Shown: positions 42,973-51,841, counted from the first letter of the stretch. The stretch: 64,000 nt of DNA from Rhodopseudomonas palustris (GCF_003226555.1 NZ_QKQS01000023.1:997263-1061262); one strand, 5' to 3'. The notes: generated by a model from the sequence alone, not told the origin. Program-made: numbers and translations.

Positions 42973-44037
42973 GTGACGGAGACTGACAACATCGTCGTCG
43001 AGACCGCGGAGAAGATCTTCGCCGACCTCGCTGATGCGCAAACTATCAACGCCGATAAAGCCGAGACTTGGAAGGCGCCGCTGTGGCAAGCGCTGAGCGA
43101 GTCCGGGCTGCCGCTGTCCTGGGTGCCGGGAGAGTTCGGCGGGGCGGGCGCGAGCCTTGCCGAAGGCTTCGGCGTCCTCAACGCTGCCGGCCGCGCCGGC
43201 CTCGCTGTGCCGCTCGCCGAAACCATGCTGGCCGGCTGGCTGTTGGCGCAGGGCAAGATTGCCGTCCCAGACGGGGCGATGACCATCGCGCCGGCTCATC
43301 CAAAAGATCGCATCGCGCTGGATGCGGACGGCAAGCTGTCGGGGCGCGCGCGCAGCGTGCCGTTCGCGCAAAGCGTGCAGCATATCGCGGTGCTGGCGCA
43401 AAGCGCCGCCGGTACCACGATCGCGCTGGTGGCGGCATCGGCCTGCCGGATCGACAAAGGTCTCGGCGTTGGCGGCGATGCGTCGGATGTCGTTACCTTC
43501 GACAAGGTCGCGCCGATCACGACGGCGCCGGCGCCGCAGGGGCTCGACCAGACCGCGGTGATGCTGATGGGCGCCGTGGTCCGCAGCCTGCAGATCGCCG
43601 GTGCGCTGGAAACGTTGCTCGACCGCAGCGTCACTTACGCCAACGAGCGCGTCGCGTTCGAAAAGAAGATCGGCAAGTTCCAGGCGGTGCAGCATAATCT
43701 GGCAAAGCTCGCCGGCGAGACCTCCGCGGCGCTTGCCGCGGCGACGTCCGCAGCTGACGCGATCAGCAACGCTGAAGGTTTCGACGACGCCGTCTTCCTC
43801 GAAGCCACCGCGGCGAAGATCCGCTGCGCCGAGGCTGCCGAGAAGGGCGCGGCGATCGCCCATCAGGTGCACGGCGCGATCGGCTTCACCGCCGAACACG
43901 TCCTGCACCGCTACTCGCTGCGCGCGCTCGCTTGGCGCGACGATTTCGGCAATGAGAGCCATTGGGCGGTCGAGCTCGGCCGCAAGGTCGCGGCGCGCGG
44001 CGCCGATGATTTGTGGCCCCTGGTCGCTTCGCGCTGA
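42973..44037 (+). CDS. Acyl-CoA dehydrogenase family protein (small/partner subunit)
   Basis: A 354-residue acyl-CoA-dehydrogenase-fold protein from the GTG at 42973 (VTETDNIVVETAEKIF). Signatures are LPLSWVPGEFGGAGASLAEG, RSVTYANERVAFEKKIGKFQ with the helix-turn contact, and HQVHGAIGFTAEHVLHRYS. It is more diverged than its neighbour, with a weak middle (beta) domain. Pairs of unlike ACADs encoded side by side often form alpha2beta2 enzymes, as with PimC/PimD and the steroid-degrading ChsE1/ChsE2. It lies 24 bp before the second ACAD gene. Confidence 0.86.
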   Translation: MTETDNIVVETAEKIFADLADAQTINADKAETWKAPLWQALSESGLPLSWVPGEFGGAGASLAEGFGVLNAAGRAGLAVPLAETMLAGWLLAQGKIAVPDGAMTIAPAHPKDRIALDADGKLSGRARSVPFAQSVQHIAVLAQSAAGTTIALVAASACRIDKGLGVGGDASDVVTFDKVAPITTAPAPQGLDQTAVMLMGAVVRSLQIAGALETLLDRSVTYANERVAFEKKIGKFQAVQHNLAKLAGETSAALAAATSAADAISNAEGFDDAVFLEATAAKIRCAEAAEKGAAIAHQVHGAIGFTAEHVLHRYSLRALAWRDDFGNESHWAVELGRKVAARGADDLWPLVASR

Positions 44038-44061
44038 CCGCATCAACCTGAGTAGCCCCTG

Positions 44062-45222
44062 ATGACCGCCGCCCTCCGTTTCGATCCGATTCGTCTGCCG
44101 CCCGTCTGCGAAGAACTGCGCAAGGAGGTCCGCGCATTCCTCGCCGAAGAGATCGCCGCCGGCACCTTCGACCCGCACAAGCCGCAGCGCGAAGATTCCG
44201 ATGCGCCTGAATTCTCCCGCCGCGTCGGGGAACGCGGCTGGCTGGGAATGACCTGGCCCAAGCAATATGGCGGCCATGAGCGCACCTTCCTGGAGCGCTA
44301 CGTCGTCACCGAAGAAATGCGCATCGCCAACGCGCCGACCCGGCGGTTCTTCGTCGCCGACCGGCAAAGCGGTCCGGTGCTGCTGAAATACGCGCCCGAG
44401 CACATCAAGATGGACATCCTGCCGCGGATCTGCCGCGGCGAATTGTGCTTCGCGATCGGCATGAGCGAGCCGAACTCGGGCTCCGACCTGTTCGCCGCCA
44501 AGACCAAGGCGACCAAGACCGACGGCGGCTATCTGATCAACGGCTCGAAGATCTGGACCACCTCGGCGCACATCGCCGACTACATGATCGCGATCTTCCG
44601 CACCTCGCCGCCGACCAAGGAAAACCGCCGCCACGGCTTGACCCAGTTCCTGGTCGACATGAAGTCGCCGGGCATCAAGGTGAACCCGATCGCCCAGATC
44701 ACCGGGCAATACGAATTCAACGAGGTGGTGTTCACCGACGCCTTCGTGCCGGACGATCATCTGCTCGGCGAGGTCGACGGCGCCTGGAAACAGGCGACCT
44801 CCGAACTGGCTTACGAACGCTCCGGGCCGGAGCGCTTTCTCGAGACTTACTACGTGCTCACCGAACTGGTGCGAGCGCTCGGCCCCGATCCGGATACGCG
44901 CGGCGCCGAGGGCATCGGCCGGCTGGTGGCGCAGCTCCACACCATGCGGCGGATGTCGGTGTCGGTCGCCGGCATGCTGCAGGCCGGTAAGGAGCCGGTG
45001 GTGGAGGCCTCGATCGTCAAGGACATCGGCACCATCTGGGAGCAGCAACTGCCGCACCGGGTGCGTGAGCTCGCCGCCTTCGTCGACGGCGAAGCATCGA
45101 ATCATGCCACGCTCGACGAGCTGACGGCGTTCGCCACCAAACTGGCGCCGAAACTCACTATCCAGGGTGGCACCACCGAGGTGCTGCGCGGCATCATCGC
45201 CCGCGGGCTCGGCCTGCGCTGA
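44062..45222 (+). CDS. Acyl-CoA dehydrogenase
   Basis: A 386-residue FAD-dependent acyl-CoA dehydrogenase. It contains WLGMTWPKQYGGHERTF, the FAD/substrate signature LCFAIGMSEPNSGSDLFA, WTTSAHIADYMIAIFRT, the helix around SELAYERSGPERFLETYY, and the end KLTIQGGTTEVLRGIIARG. At the place where medium-chain enzymes have their catalytic Glu (YEGT) this protein has QGGT, so the base must be elsewhere, as in isovaleryl-type enzymes, or in the partner subunit. Enoyl-CoA hydratase follows 33 bp downstream, giving the first two steps of beta-oxidation in one operon. Confidence 0.92.
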   Translation: MTAALRFDPIRLPPVCEELRKEVRAFLAEEIAAGTFDPHKPQREDSDAPEFSRRVGERGWLGMTWPKQYGGHERTFLERYVVTEEMRIANAPTRRFFVADRQSGPVLLKYAPEHIKMDILPRICRGELCFAIGMSEPNSGSDLFAAKTKATKTDGGYLINGSKIWTTSAHIADYMIAIFRTSPPTKENRRHGLTQFLVDMKSPGIKVNPIAQITGQYEFNEVVFTDAFVPDDHLLGEVDGAWKQATSELAYERSGPERFLETYYVLTELVRALGPDPDTRGAEGIGRLVAQLHTMRRMSVSVAGMLQAGKEPVVEASIVKDIGTIWEQQLPHRVRELAAFVDGEASNHATLDELTAFATKLAPKLTIQGGTTEVLRGIIARGLGLR

Positions 45223-45255
45223 CGCCGGCGCGTATCGAACGATCGAGGATCAATC

Positions 45256-46062
45256 ATGAGCAGCTACACCGATATCGCGGTCGAAAAGACCGGCCACGTC
45301 GCCACCATCGAAATCCAGCGGCCGCCGTTGAACTTCTTCGACATCTCGCTGATCCGGCAGATCGCCAACGCGCTGGACGAGATCGACGCCGATCCGCAAG
45401 TGCGCGCCACCGTGCTGGCGGCGCAGGGCAAGGCGTTCTGCGCCGGCGCCAATTTCGGCGATCCGGCCCGGCAGGAATCCGACCCGGCGACCGCGAAGGG
45501 CGATCCGGCCGACAGCCTCGGCGAGATCGGCCATCTGTATTACGAGGCGGTGCGGATCTTCCGCGCCAAGAAGCCGATCGTCGCCGCCGTACATGGCGCC
45601 GCGATCGGCGGCGGATTGGGCCTCGCGGTGTCGGCGGATTTCCGCGTCACCTGCGCGGAGGCGCGGTTCTCGGCCAACTTCACCAAGCTCGGCTTTCATC
45701 CCGGCTTCGGCCTCACCGTGACGCTGCCGGAGCTGATCGGCAAGAACAACGCCGAGTTGATGTTCTACACCTCGCGCCGGGTCACAGGCGAAGAGGCGGT
45801 GCAGATGGGCCTCGCCAACGTGCTGGTGCCGATCAACGAAGTGCGCAGCGGCGCGCTGAAGCTCGCGCGAGAGATCGCCGAATGCTCACCGCTCGGCCTG
45901 CTCTCGACCCGCGCTACGATGCGCGCGGACCTCGCCGACCGGGTGATGCAGGCGACCAAGCACGAACTCGCCGAACAGACCCGCCTGCGCGCCACCGAGG
46001 ACTTCAAGGAAGGCGTCAAAGCCACCGAAGAACGCCGCGTTGCGCATTTCAAGGGACGCTGA
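45256..46062 (+). CDS. Enoyl-CoA hydratase/isomerase family protein (1)
   Basis: A 268-residue crotonase-fold enzyme. The oxyanion-hole strands are KAFCAGANFGDPARQ and AAVHGAAIGGGLGLAVSADF, and FTKLGFHPGFGLTVTLPELIG covers the active-site helix. The usual catalytic Glu positions are not evident in that helix, so hydratase, isomerase or hydrolase activity cannot be separated. GAGGA precedes the ATG. It is the last gene of the ACAD-ACAD-ECH operon and is followed by a family A palindromic repeat. Confidence 0.88.
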   Translation: MSSYTDIAVEKTGHVATIEIQRPPLNFFDISLIRQIANALDEIDADPQVRATVLAAQGKAFCAGANFGDPARQESDPATAKGDPADSLGEIGHLYYEAVRIFRAKKPIVAAVHGAAIGGGLGLAVSADFRVTCAEARFSANFTKLGFHPGFGLTVTLPELIGKNNAELMFYTSRRVTGEEAVQMGLANVLVPINEVRSGALKLAREIAECSPLGLLSTRATMRADLADRVMQATKHELAEQTRLRATEDFKEGVKATEERRVAHFKGR

Positions 46063-46089
46063 GCCACAACTCATCACCTCTCCGTTCGT

Positions 46090-46206
46090 CATTCCGGGGC
46101 ACGCACGCAGCGCGTGAACCCGGAATCCCGAAGCGTTCTGCGACTCATCGTTTCCACAACTGCGAGATTCCGGGTTCGCTCCGCTTCGCGGAGCGCCCTG
46201 GAATGA
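46090..46206. repeat. Palindromic intergenic repeat, family A, copy 2
   Basis: The outer arms CATTCCGGGGCACGCACG and GCGGAGCGCCCTGGAATG, with inner AACCCGGAATCCCG and GAGATTCCGGGTTCGC, repeat the organisation at 21931-22046. Two facing hairpin units are separated by ~35 bp. It fills the gap between the convergent enoyl-CoA hydratase and VOC genes. Confidence 0.78.
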
Positions 46207-46213
46207 CTAGTTG

Positions 46214-46978
46214 TTAGGTAGTCAGTCGAAACTCGACGCCGGCGAGGCTGAACCCGTCGGCAGTGCAGCTCACACCCTGCGCCTTCGCCGCCTCGCGGAC
46301 CTTCTCCGCGTCGCTCACCTTGAACGTCAGCGCGGTCATCGCTTCGCTGGCACCCTGCACGAATCGGAAGCTCGCGTTCGGCAGCTTCAGCTCCGACGCA
46401 CCGTCTGCAGCCGAGATCACCGGTAGTTCGAGAATCCGGCCCCAATGCGCGGCGAGGTCGGCGGGGGTGGGGCTCTGCATCTCGACCGCCATCAGCGCCT
46501 GCGTGGTGTCGGTGCGAATCGCCTTGTCCCAGTCGCTCCCTGCGGGTGGGTACGGCCCGCGGATGTTGTCGCTGCCCGCGGTGTGGTTGAGCTCGATGAA
46601 GGCGGCGCGGCAGTCGCGCGGGTGCAGCTGCACGCCGTGATACGGCGCGTGGTCGATGACATTGGCGGTGCGGACGCCGAGGCTGGCGGCGTGGCGGCCG
46701 CGCGCGTCGGGATCGTCGCAACAGAAGATCGCCATATAGCCGCCGCGGCCTTGGGTCTTCTCCAGGAAGCGGCCCGCCGCGGTGCCGGGCTGGATCGGCG
46801 CGACGATTTCCAGCAGCGTCGTGTCGACCGGCAACAGCACGTTCTCGAGGCCGTATTTTCCGACCTCCGGATCACGGTAGCAGATGTTCAGGCCCATGAT
46901 CGCTGCGAGACGCGATGCGGCGGGTTCGATCGCGTCAGCGACGAGGCAAATCTGGCGCAGGCGGAGGAACGGAGCCAT
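46214..46978 (-). CDS. VOC/glyoxalase-like family protein
   Basis: A 254-residue protein with two glyoxalase-fold modules. The first is FLRLRQICLVADAIEPAAS through TLLEIVAPIQPGTAAGRFLE and GRGGYMAIFCCDDPDARG. The second is IRTDTTQALMAVEMQSPTP through FRFVQGASEAMTALTFKVS. Metal-binding residues are not obvious from the motifs, so the activity (isomerase, epimerase or dioxygenase-like) is open. It follows the second enoyl-CoA hydratase gene by 2 bp and is presumably co-transcribed. A link to acyl-CoA catabolism is inferred from neighbours. Confidence 0.82.
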   Translation of the reverse strand: MAPFLRLRQICLVADAIEPAASRLAAIMGLNICYRDPEVGKYGLENVLLPVDTTLLEIVAPIQPGTAAGRFLEKTQGRGGYMAIFCCDDPDARGRHAASLGVRTANVIDHAPYHGVQLHPRDCRAAFIELNHTAGSDNIRGPYPPAGSDWDKAIRTDTTQALMAVEMQSPTPADLAAHWGRILELPVISAADGASELKLPNASFRFVQGASEAMTALTFKVSDAEKVREAAKAQGVSCTADGFSLAGVEFRLTT

Positions 46979-46980
46979 CG

Positions 46981-47769
46981 TCAGCGGCCCTTAAACGATG
47001 GCGCGCGCTTCTCGACGAAAGCCGCGGCAGCTTCCTTGTGGTCGGCGGTTTCCGCGCAGCGCGAGTGATGCAGCGCTTCGGCGTCGAAGCAGGCTTCGAG
47101 CGACAGGCTCTCGGCGTTGTTGATGTTGGTCTTGATGTAGCCGAGCGTCACGGTCGGGCCCTGCGCCAGTGACAGGGCGAGTTCTCGCGTTGCGGCTTCC
47201 ACCTCGGCGTCGGGCACCACGCGGCTAACGATACCGAGCGCCTGCGCCTCCTGAGCACTCAGCACCGGTGAGGTCAGATACAGGTCGCGCGCCTTCGCGG
47301 CGCCGATCAGATGCGTCAGGAAGTAGGTGCCGCCGAAATCGCCGGAGAGGCCGACCTTGGCAAACGCGGTGGTGATCTTGGCGGACGTGCCCGCCACCCG
47401 CAGATCGCAGGCGAGCGCCATCGACAGCCCGGCGCCGGCCGCGGCCCCGTCGATCTGCGCCACCACGGGCTTCGGCATCTGATGCAGCAGGCGCGACACT
47501 TCCATGCCGCGGCGCAGATTGGCGACCTTCTGCTCCAGCGGCGGCGGATCGCCCGCGGCCGCCATCGACTTGACGTCACCCCCGACGCAGAACGTGCCGC
47601 CGGCGCCCTTCAGCAGCACCGCACGGACGTCCGGATCGTCCTTGGCGCGATGCGCCGCCTCGACCAGCCCGCGGATCATGTCCTGATTGAGCGCATTGCG
47701 CCGCTCGGGGCGGTTCATCGTGATGGTGAGCAGGCCGCGGTCGAGATGCTGCAGGACGATGTCGGTCAT
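46981..47769 (-). CDS. Enoyl-CoA hydratase/isomerase family protein (2)
   Basis: A 262-residue crotonase-fold protein. The sequence GGTFCVGGDVKSMAAAGDP and AQIDGAAAGAGLSMALACDL form the oxyanion hole. The sequence FAKVGLSGDFGGTYFLTHLIG and AQEAQALGIVSRVVPDAEV resemble PaaG-like isomerases and 2,3-dehydroadipyl-CoA hydratases. It starts the ECH-VOC unit, with a family B repeat between it and the upstream binding-protein gene, so a separate promoter or processing is possible. Confidence 0.9.
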   Translation of the reverse strand: MTDIVLQHLDRGLLTITMNRPERRNALNQDMIRGLVEAAHRAKDDPDVRAVLLKGAGGTFCVGGDVKSMAAAGDPPPLEQKVANLRRGMEVSRLLHQMPKPVVAQIDGAAAGAGLSMALACDLRVAGTSAKITTAFAKVGLSGDFGGTYFLTHLIGAAKARDLYLTSPVLSAQEAQALGIVSRVVPDAEVEAATRELALSLAQGPTVTLGYIKTNINNAESLSLEACFDAEALHHSRCAETADHKEAAAAFVEKRAPSFKGR

Positions 47770-47808
47770 GGCGGGTCCTTGTTGTTATTTGTTTGGCTTC
47801 GGGCGCGG

Positions 47809-47932
47809 CCCTCATCGTGAGGAGGCGCCTAGCGCCGTCTCGAACCATGAGGATGAACATCCCTCGCCCTTCGAGACGCCCGGCTGCGCCCTTCGGGCTA
47901 CGCCGGGCTCCTCAGGGTGAGGGTGCTGTCGT
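47809..47932. repeat. Palindromic intergenic repeat, family B, copy 2
   Basis: CCCTCATCGTGAGGAGGCGC opens and GGGCTCCTCAGGGTGAGG closes the element. Inner cores CGTCTCGAACCATGAGG and CTTCGAGACGCCCGGCTGCGC match those at 17914-18013. An additional inner hairpin is GCCCTTCGGGC. It sits between the ABC binding-protein gene and the enoyl-CoA hydratase gene. Confidence 0.78.
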
Positions 47933-47935
47933 GTG

Positions 47936-49141
47936 TTACTTTTTCACCAGCGGGCAGCGGGATTCCGACAGCGGCTGGAACGCCTCGTCGCCCGGGACGG
48001 TGGCGAGCAGCTTGTAGTCGTCCCAGCGGCCCTTCGATTCCGACGGCTTCTTGACCTCGAACAAATACATGTCGTGGACCATGCGGCCGTCTTCGCGGAT
48101 TCGGCCGTTCTTGGCGAAGAAGTCGTTGATCGGGGTTTCCTTCATCTTCTTCATCACGGCGGCGGCGTCGGTGGTACCGGCAGCCTTGACGGCCTGCAGG
48201 TAATGCATCGTCTCCGAATAGAGGCCGGCTTGCGCCGAGGTCGGCACCCGCTTGGTGCGTTCCATGAAGCGCTTGCTGAAGGCGCGGGTCTCGTCGTTGA
48301 GGTCCCAATAGAATGCTTCGGTCAGGATCAGGCCCTGCGCAGTCTCCAGTCCGACGCTGTCGATGTCGGAGATGAACGCCAGCAACGGCGACACCTTCTG
48401 GCCGCTCTTGGTGATGCCGAACTCGGCCGCCTGCTTGATGGCGTTGATGGTGTCGCCGCCGGCGTTGGCGAGACCGATCACCTTGGCCTTCGAGCTCTGC
48501 GCCTGCAGCAGGAAGGACGAGAAGTCCGAGGTGTTGAGCGGATGCTTGACGCTGCCAAGCACTTTGCCGCCCGCTTCCTTGATGACATTGGTGGTGTCTC
48601 GCTCGAGGTCCTGACCGAACGCATAATCGGCGGACAGGAAGAACCAGGTGTCGAGCCCCTGCTTCACCGCAGCGAGGCCCGTGGTGTGGGCCTGCGCGTA
48701 GGTATCGAACACATAGTGCACGGTGTAGGGGCCGCAGGCCTCGTTGGAGAGGCGGATCGAGCCCGGCCCCGAGAACATGATGATCTTACCACGAGCCTTG
48801 GCGATCTCGGCGGCGGCGAGCGCGGTCGCCGATGCGGCGACGTCGATGATCGCCTCGACGCCCTGATTGTCCAGCATGTCGCGCGCAATGTTGGCGGCGT
48901 TGTCGGCCTTGTTGAGATGGTCGGCGGCGATGATCTCGATCTTGCGGCCCAGCACGGTGCCACCGAAGTCCTCCGCCGCCATTTTGGCCGCGGTCTCGCT
49001 GCCCGTCCCGGTGATGTCGGCGTAGAGGCCCGACATGTCGAGAATCGCGCCGAGCTTCAACGGCGGCTGCGACTGTGCGTTAGCAACGGTGATCGCGGCG
49101 ATCGACAGACATGCGACAAGAGTAGTGCGGAATAGCCTCAA
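47936..49141 (-). CDS. ABC transporter substrate-binding protein, branched-chain amino acid (LivJ-like) type
   Basis: A periplasmic binding protein of about 401 residues. A TTG at 49139-49141 has a very strong AGGGAGGGA site at 49146-49154 and starts directly at the signal peptide RLFRTTLVACLSIAAITVANA; ATG at 49165 is the alternative. The mature protein begins QSQPPLKLGAILDMSGLYADI. The sequence KAKVIGLANAGGDTINAIK and the later AGLYSETMHYLQAVKAAGT are typical of periplasmic-binding-protein type I receptors for hydrophobic amino acids or aromatic and dicarboxylic acids. No permease or ATPase is in the window. Neighbouring beta-oxidation genes suggest an acid substrate. Confidence 0.9.
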   Translation of the reverse strand: MRLFRTTLVACLSIAAITVANAQSQPPLKLGAILDMSGLYADITGTGSETAAKMAAEDFGGTVLGRKIEIIAADHLNKADNAANIARDMLDNQGVEAIIDVAASATALAAAEIAKARGKIIMFSGPGSIRLSNEACGPYTVHYVFDTYAQAHTTGLAAVKQGLDTWFFLSADYAFGQDLERDTTNVIKEAGGKVLGSVKHPLNTSDFSSFLLQAQSSKAKVIGLANAGGDTINAIKQAAEFGITKSGQKVSPLLAFISDIDSVGLETAQGLILTEAFYWDLNDETRAFSKRFMERTKRVPTSAQAGLYSETMHYLQAVKAAGTTDAAAVMKKMKETPINDFFAKNGRIREDGRMVHDMYLFEVKKPSESKGRWDDYKLLATVPGDEAFQPLSESRCPLVKK

Positions 49142-49511
49142 GATTCCCTCCCTGACGAGCGCCATTTCTGATCGTGACGCTTCTGATGATTGCGCGCGAT
49201 CATGCCGTATCGCCTGTTGCGCGGCAAGCGATGAGGTTTTCCGAGTCGTGGAATGAGTTAGGGTGGCGTGTAGCGACGGATTGCTACACGCCGTGCCATC
49301 GAACCGTTCGATGCTTAGTTGGCGATTGGGATGTGAGCGTCGACCTTGCATCGCGACGCTGGAATGTGGCGACATGCGATGTCGGTCATGCGGCGCGGGT
49401 CGCTCGATCATCCAGATCTGGCCCATGGGGTGGCGACGACCTTGCGACATTTCACTTCGCCAGGGTCTGTGCGACCGCTAGTCTTGCCCGGTGGCGGCGA
49501 CCCGAATCGAC
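49142..49511. other. Intergenic region with a perfect 10-bp hairpin
   Basis: This ~370-bp gap between the divergent binding-protein and SNase-like genes has no convincing gene, although reading frames run through it. It contains GGCGTGTAGC-gacggatt-GCTACACGCC (49265-49292), a perfect 10-bp inverted repeat about 120 bp upstream of the binding-protein start. No U-tract follows on either strand. Confidence 0.5.
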
Positions 49512-50312
49512 ATGGCGGGCTCGATGGCATTCCGACGAAATCGCGCCCGGTGGGTCGCTGCGATCTGCGGCGGAGCCGCGCTGCTGACGCGGCTGGATTG
49601 CGCGACTGCGGCGGGCTGCGCGGAACTGCCTGTCCAGGGCGAAGGTGTGGTGGCGGCGGTGATCGATCCGCGAACGTTGCGGCTCGCAGACGGCGCCGAG
49701 GTCCGCCTCGCTGGTATTGAACCGGCCGGCGAACGATCGGATGCCGGTGTTGCGTTGCTCGTGGCGCTGACGGTCGGGCGCCGAGTCGTGCTGCATGGTG
49801 TCGACGACGTGCCGGATCGTTACGGCCGGCAGTCGGCGTTCGTTGTCATCGAACCTGAAGCCGCGCTGGTGCAGCGCCGTCTGCTGACCGAAGGCCGTGC
49901 TCTGGTCGGCATCGATCGCGTCCCGGCGGATTGCCGGAAGGAGTTATTGGCGGTCGAAGCCGCCGCGCGGGCAGCGGCCTCTGGTATCTGGGTGGAGTGG
50001 GGCGTCATAAAAAACGCCGCAAATTCCGGCGATATGGTGTCTCGGATAGGGCGCTTTACCCTCGTCGAGGGCAGGGTCGTCTCGGTGCGGGAGGTCGGTT
50101 CGACGGTGTATCTGAACTTTTCCGGTCGCTGGACTCGTGGCTTCGCGGTGACTATTTCAAGGCGCGTCGCGGCAGCGATCGAGACCGCCGGGCTTTCACT
50201 CAAGTCTCTGACAGGACAACGAATTCGGGTGCGCGGCTGGGTCGAGAACAGAGCCGGGCCGGGGATCGTCTTGCGCGATGTGGCGCAGGTTGAACGGGCG
50301 GGCGGGGACTGA
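49512..50312 (+). CDS. Thermonuclease (SNase)-like secreted protein
   Basis: About 266 residues from the ATG at 49512; GTG at 49491 or ATG at 49524 are alternatives. A basic N-terminus and hydrophobic stretch (RNRARWVAAICGGAALLT) suggest export. Residues ~40-150 resemble a staphylococcal-nuclease fold (VVAAVIDPRTLRLADGAEVRLAGIE, here VIDPRTLRLADGAEVRLAGI, and LVALTVGRRVVLHGVDDVPDRYGRQSA). The catalytic Arg/Glu set of true nucleases is not fully evident. A second domain ~190-260 (FTLVEGRVVSVREVGSTVYL, GQRIRVRGWVENRAGPGIV) looks like an OB/thermonuclease-associated fold. It lies 23 bp upstream of the M48 protease gene, so they probably form an operon. Confidence 0.78.
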   Translation: MAGSMAFRRNRARWVAAICGGAALLTRLDCATAAGCAELPVQGEGVVAAVIDPRTLRLADGAEVRLAGIEPAGERSDAGVALLVALTVGRRVVLHGVDDVPDRYGRQSAFVVIEPEAALVQRRLLTEGRALVGIDRVPADCRKELLAVEAAARAAASGIWVEWGVIKNAANSGDMVSRIGRFTLVEGRVVSVREVGSTVYLNFSGRWTRGFAVTISRRVAAAIETAGLSLKSLTGQRIRVRGWVENRAGPGIVLRDVAQVERAGGD

Positions 50313-50335
50313 AGGGCTCAGAAGAGAGCAATCGC

Positions 50336-51841
50336 GTGAATTGGCGTGCAGCACGGCGCAACTTCCGAAAGGGCCGCCGCCCGGTCGCGGCGTGGCTGCT
50401 GCTGGGCGCTGCGCTGGTGCTGTCGGGTTGCGGCGACCCGAGCCGGTTCGAAACGGGGCCGGTGGCGGCGGTTCCGGCTGCCAAACCCGCGCGTCCGGCG
50501 GCGCAATCGCCGGTGGCGGAACGCGAGCACGAGCGAATCCTGGCGACCTATGGCGGCGCTTATGACGATCCCAAGCTGGAAGCGTTGATCTCCGGCATCG
50601 TCGACCGGTTGGTTGCTGCCTCCGATCGTCCGGATCTCGCCTACAAGGTGACCATCCTCAATTCCGGCGCCGTCAATGCCTTCGCGCTGCCGACCGGGCA
50701 GCTCTACGTCACCCGTGGGCTGATCGCGCTCGCGACCGACACGGCCGAATTGTCGTCGGTGCTGTCGCACGAAATGGCCCATGTGCTGGCCAAGCACGCC
50801 GCGATCCGCGAGGACCAGGCCCGGCAGGCGGCGCTGGTCGCGCGCGTGGTCACCGACATGGGCAACGATCCCGGCATGACCGCGCTGGCGCTAGCCAAGA
50901 CCAAATTGTCGATGGCGAGCTTCTCCCGGCAGCAGGAGCTCGAAGCCGACGGCATCGGCATCGGCATCTCGGCGCGGGCGCAGTTCGATCCTTACGGCGC
51001 GGCGCGGTTCTTGACCGCGATGGAGCGCAACGCGGCGCTGAAGTCCAATCGCGGCGCCAGCGATGGCCGCACCGACTTTCTGTCGTCCCATCCGGCGACC
51101 CCGGAGCGGGTGGTCAACGCGCAGAACAACGCCCGTCAGTACACCGCGCCGCAGGGCGGCTGGCGCGGCGACCGCGGCGAGCGCGATCGCGAAGCCTACC
51201 TCAACGCGATCGACAACCTGGTTTACGGCGAGGACCCCAGCGAAGGCTTCGTGCGCGGCCGTCGCTTCCTGCATCCCAAGCTCGGTTTCACCTTCCAGGT
51301 GCCGGACTCGTTCACGCTCGAAAACACCGCGCAGGCGGTGATCGGTCTGCGCGAGGGCGGCAATCAGGCGATGCGGTTCGACGTGGTCCGGGTGCCGGCG
51401 GAGCAGTCGCTTGCCGATTATCTGAATTCCGGCTGGATGGAGAACGTCGACAAGAGCTCGACCGAAACCCTGACCGTCAACGGCTTCCCTGCCGCGTCGG
51501 TGACGGCGCGGGGCGAGCAGTGGCAATTCAGGGTATATGCGCTGCGATTCGGCAGCGACGTCTACCGCTTCATCTTCGCCACCCGGCAACGCAACGCCGA
51601 GAGCGACCGCAACGCCCGAGACACGGTGAACTCGTTCCGCCGGCTATCGCTGGACGAAATTCAGGCGGCGCGGCCCCTGCGCATCAAAGTGATTACCGTG
51701 CAACCCGGCGACACCGTGGAATCGCTGTCGCACCGGATGTCCGGCGTCGACCGTCCGCTCGAGCGGTTCCGGGTGCTGAACGGTTTCGACGCCCAGACCC
51801 AGGTGAAGCCGCGCGAGCTGGTGAAGATCGTCGTCGACTGA
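50336..51841 (+). CDS. M48-family zinc metalloprotease lipoprotein with LysM-like C-terminus
   Basis: A 501-residue lipoprotein from the GTG at 50336. The signal sequence ends in a lipobox (LLLGAALVLSGCGDPS, Cys). The zinc motif is HEMAH in SVLSHEMAHVLAKHA, with the third ligand Glu in RQQELEADGIGIGIS. This is the BepA/YfgC-type organisation, typical of periplasmic proteases for outer-membrane protein quality control. The C-terminal segment (ITVQPGDTVESLSHRMSG through ETRELVKIVVD-like KPRELVKIVVD) is LysM-like, which E. coli BepA lacks; it may attach to the cell wall. Confidence 0.92.
   Translation: MNWRAARRNFRKGRRPVAAWLLLGAALVLSGCGDPSRFETGPVAAVPAAKPARPAAQSPVAEREHERILATYGGAYDDPKLEALISGIVDRLVAASDRPDLAYKVTILNSGAVNAFALPTGQLYVTRGLIALATDTAELSSVLSHEMAHVLAKHAAIREDQARQAALVARVVTDMGNDPGMTALALAKTKLSMASFSRQQELEADGIGIGISARAQFDPYGAARFLTAMERNAALKSNRGASDGRTDFLSSHPATPERVVNAQNNARQYTAPQGGWRGDRGERDREAYLNAIDNLVYGEDPSEGFVRGRRFLHPKLGFTFQVPDSFTLENTAQAVIGLREGGNQAMRFDVVRVPAEQSLADYLNSGWMENVDKSSTETLTVNGFPAASVTARGEQWQFRVYALRFGSDVYRFIFATRQRNAESDRNARDTVNSFRRLSLDEIQAARPLRIKVITVQPGDTVESLSHRMSGVDRPLERFRVLNGFDAQTQVKPRELVKIVVD

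Noticed and set aside
42754-45105. Long open frame of 783 codons on the minus strand
   Set aside because: It is antisense to the two well-supported acyl-CoA dehydrogenases and has His/Arg/Gly-rich composition typical of mirrored high-GC coding DNA.
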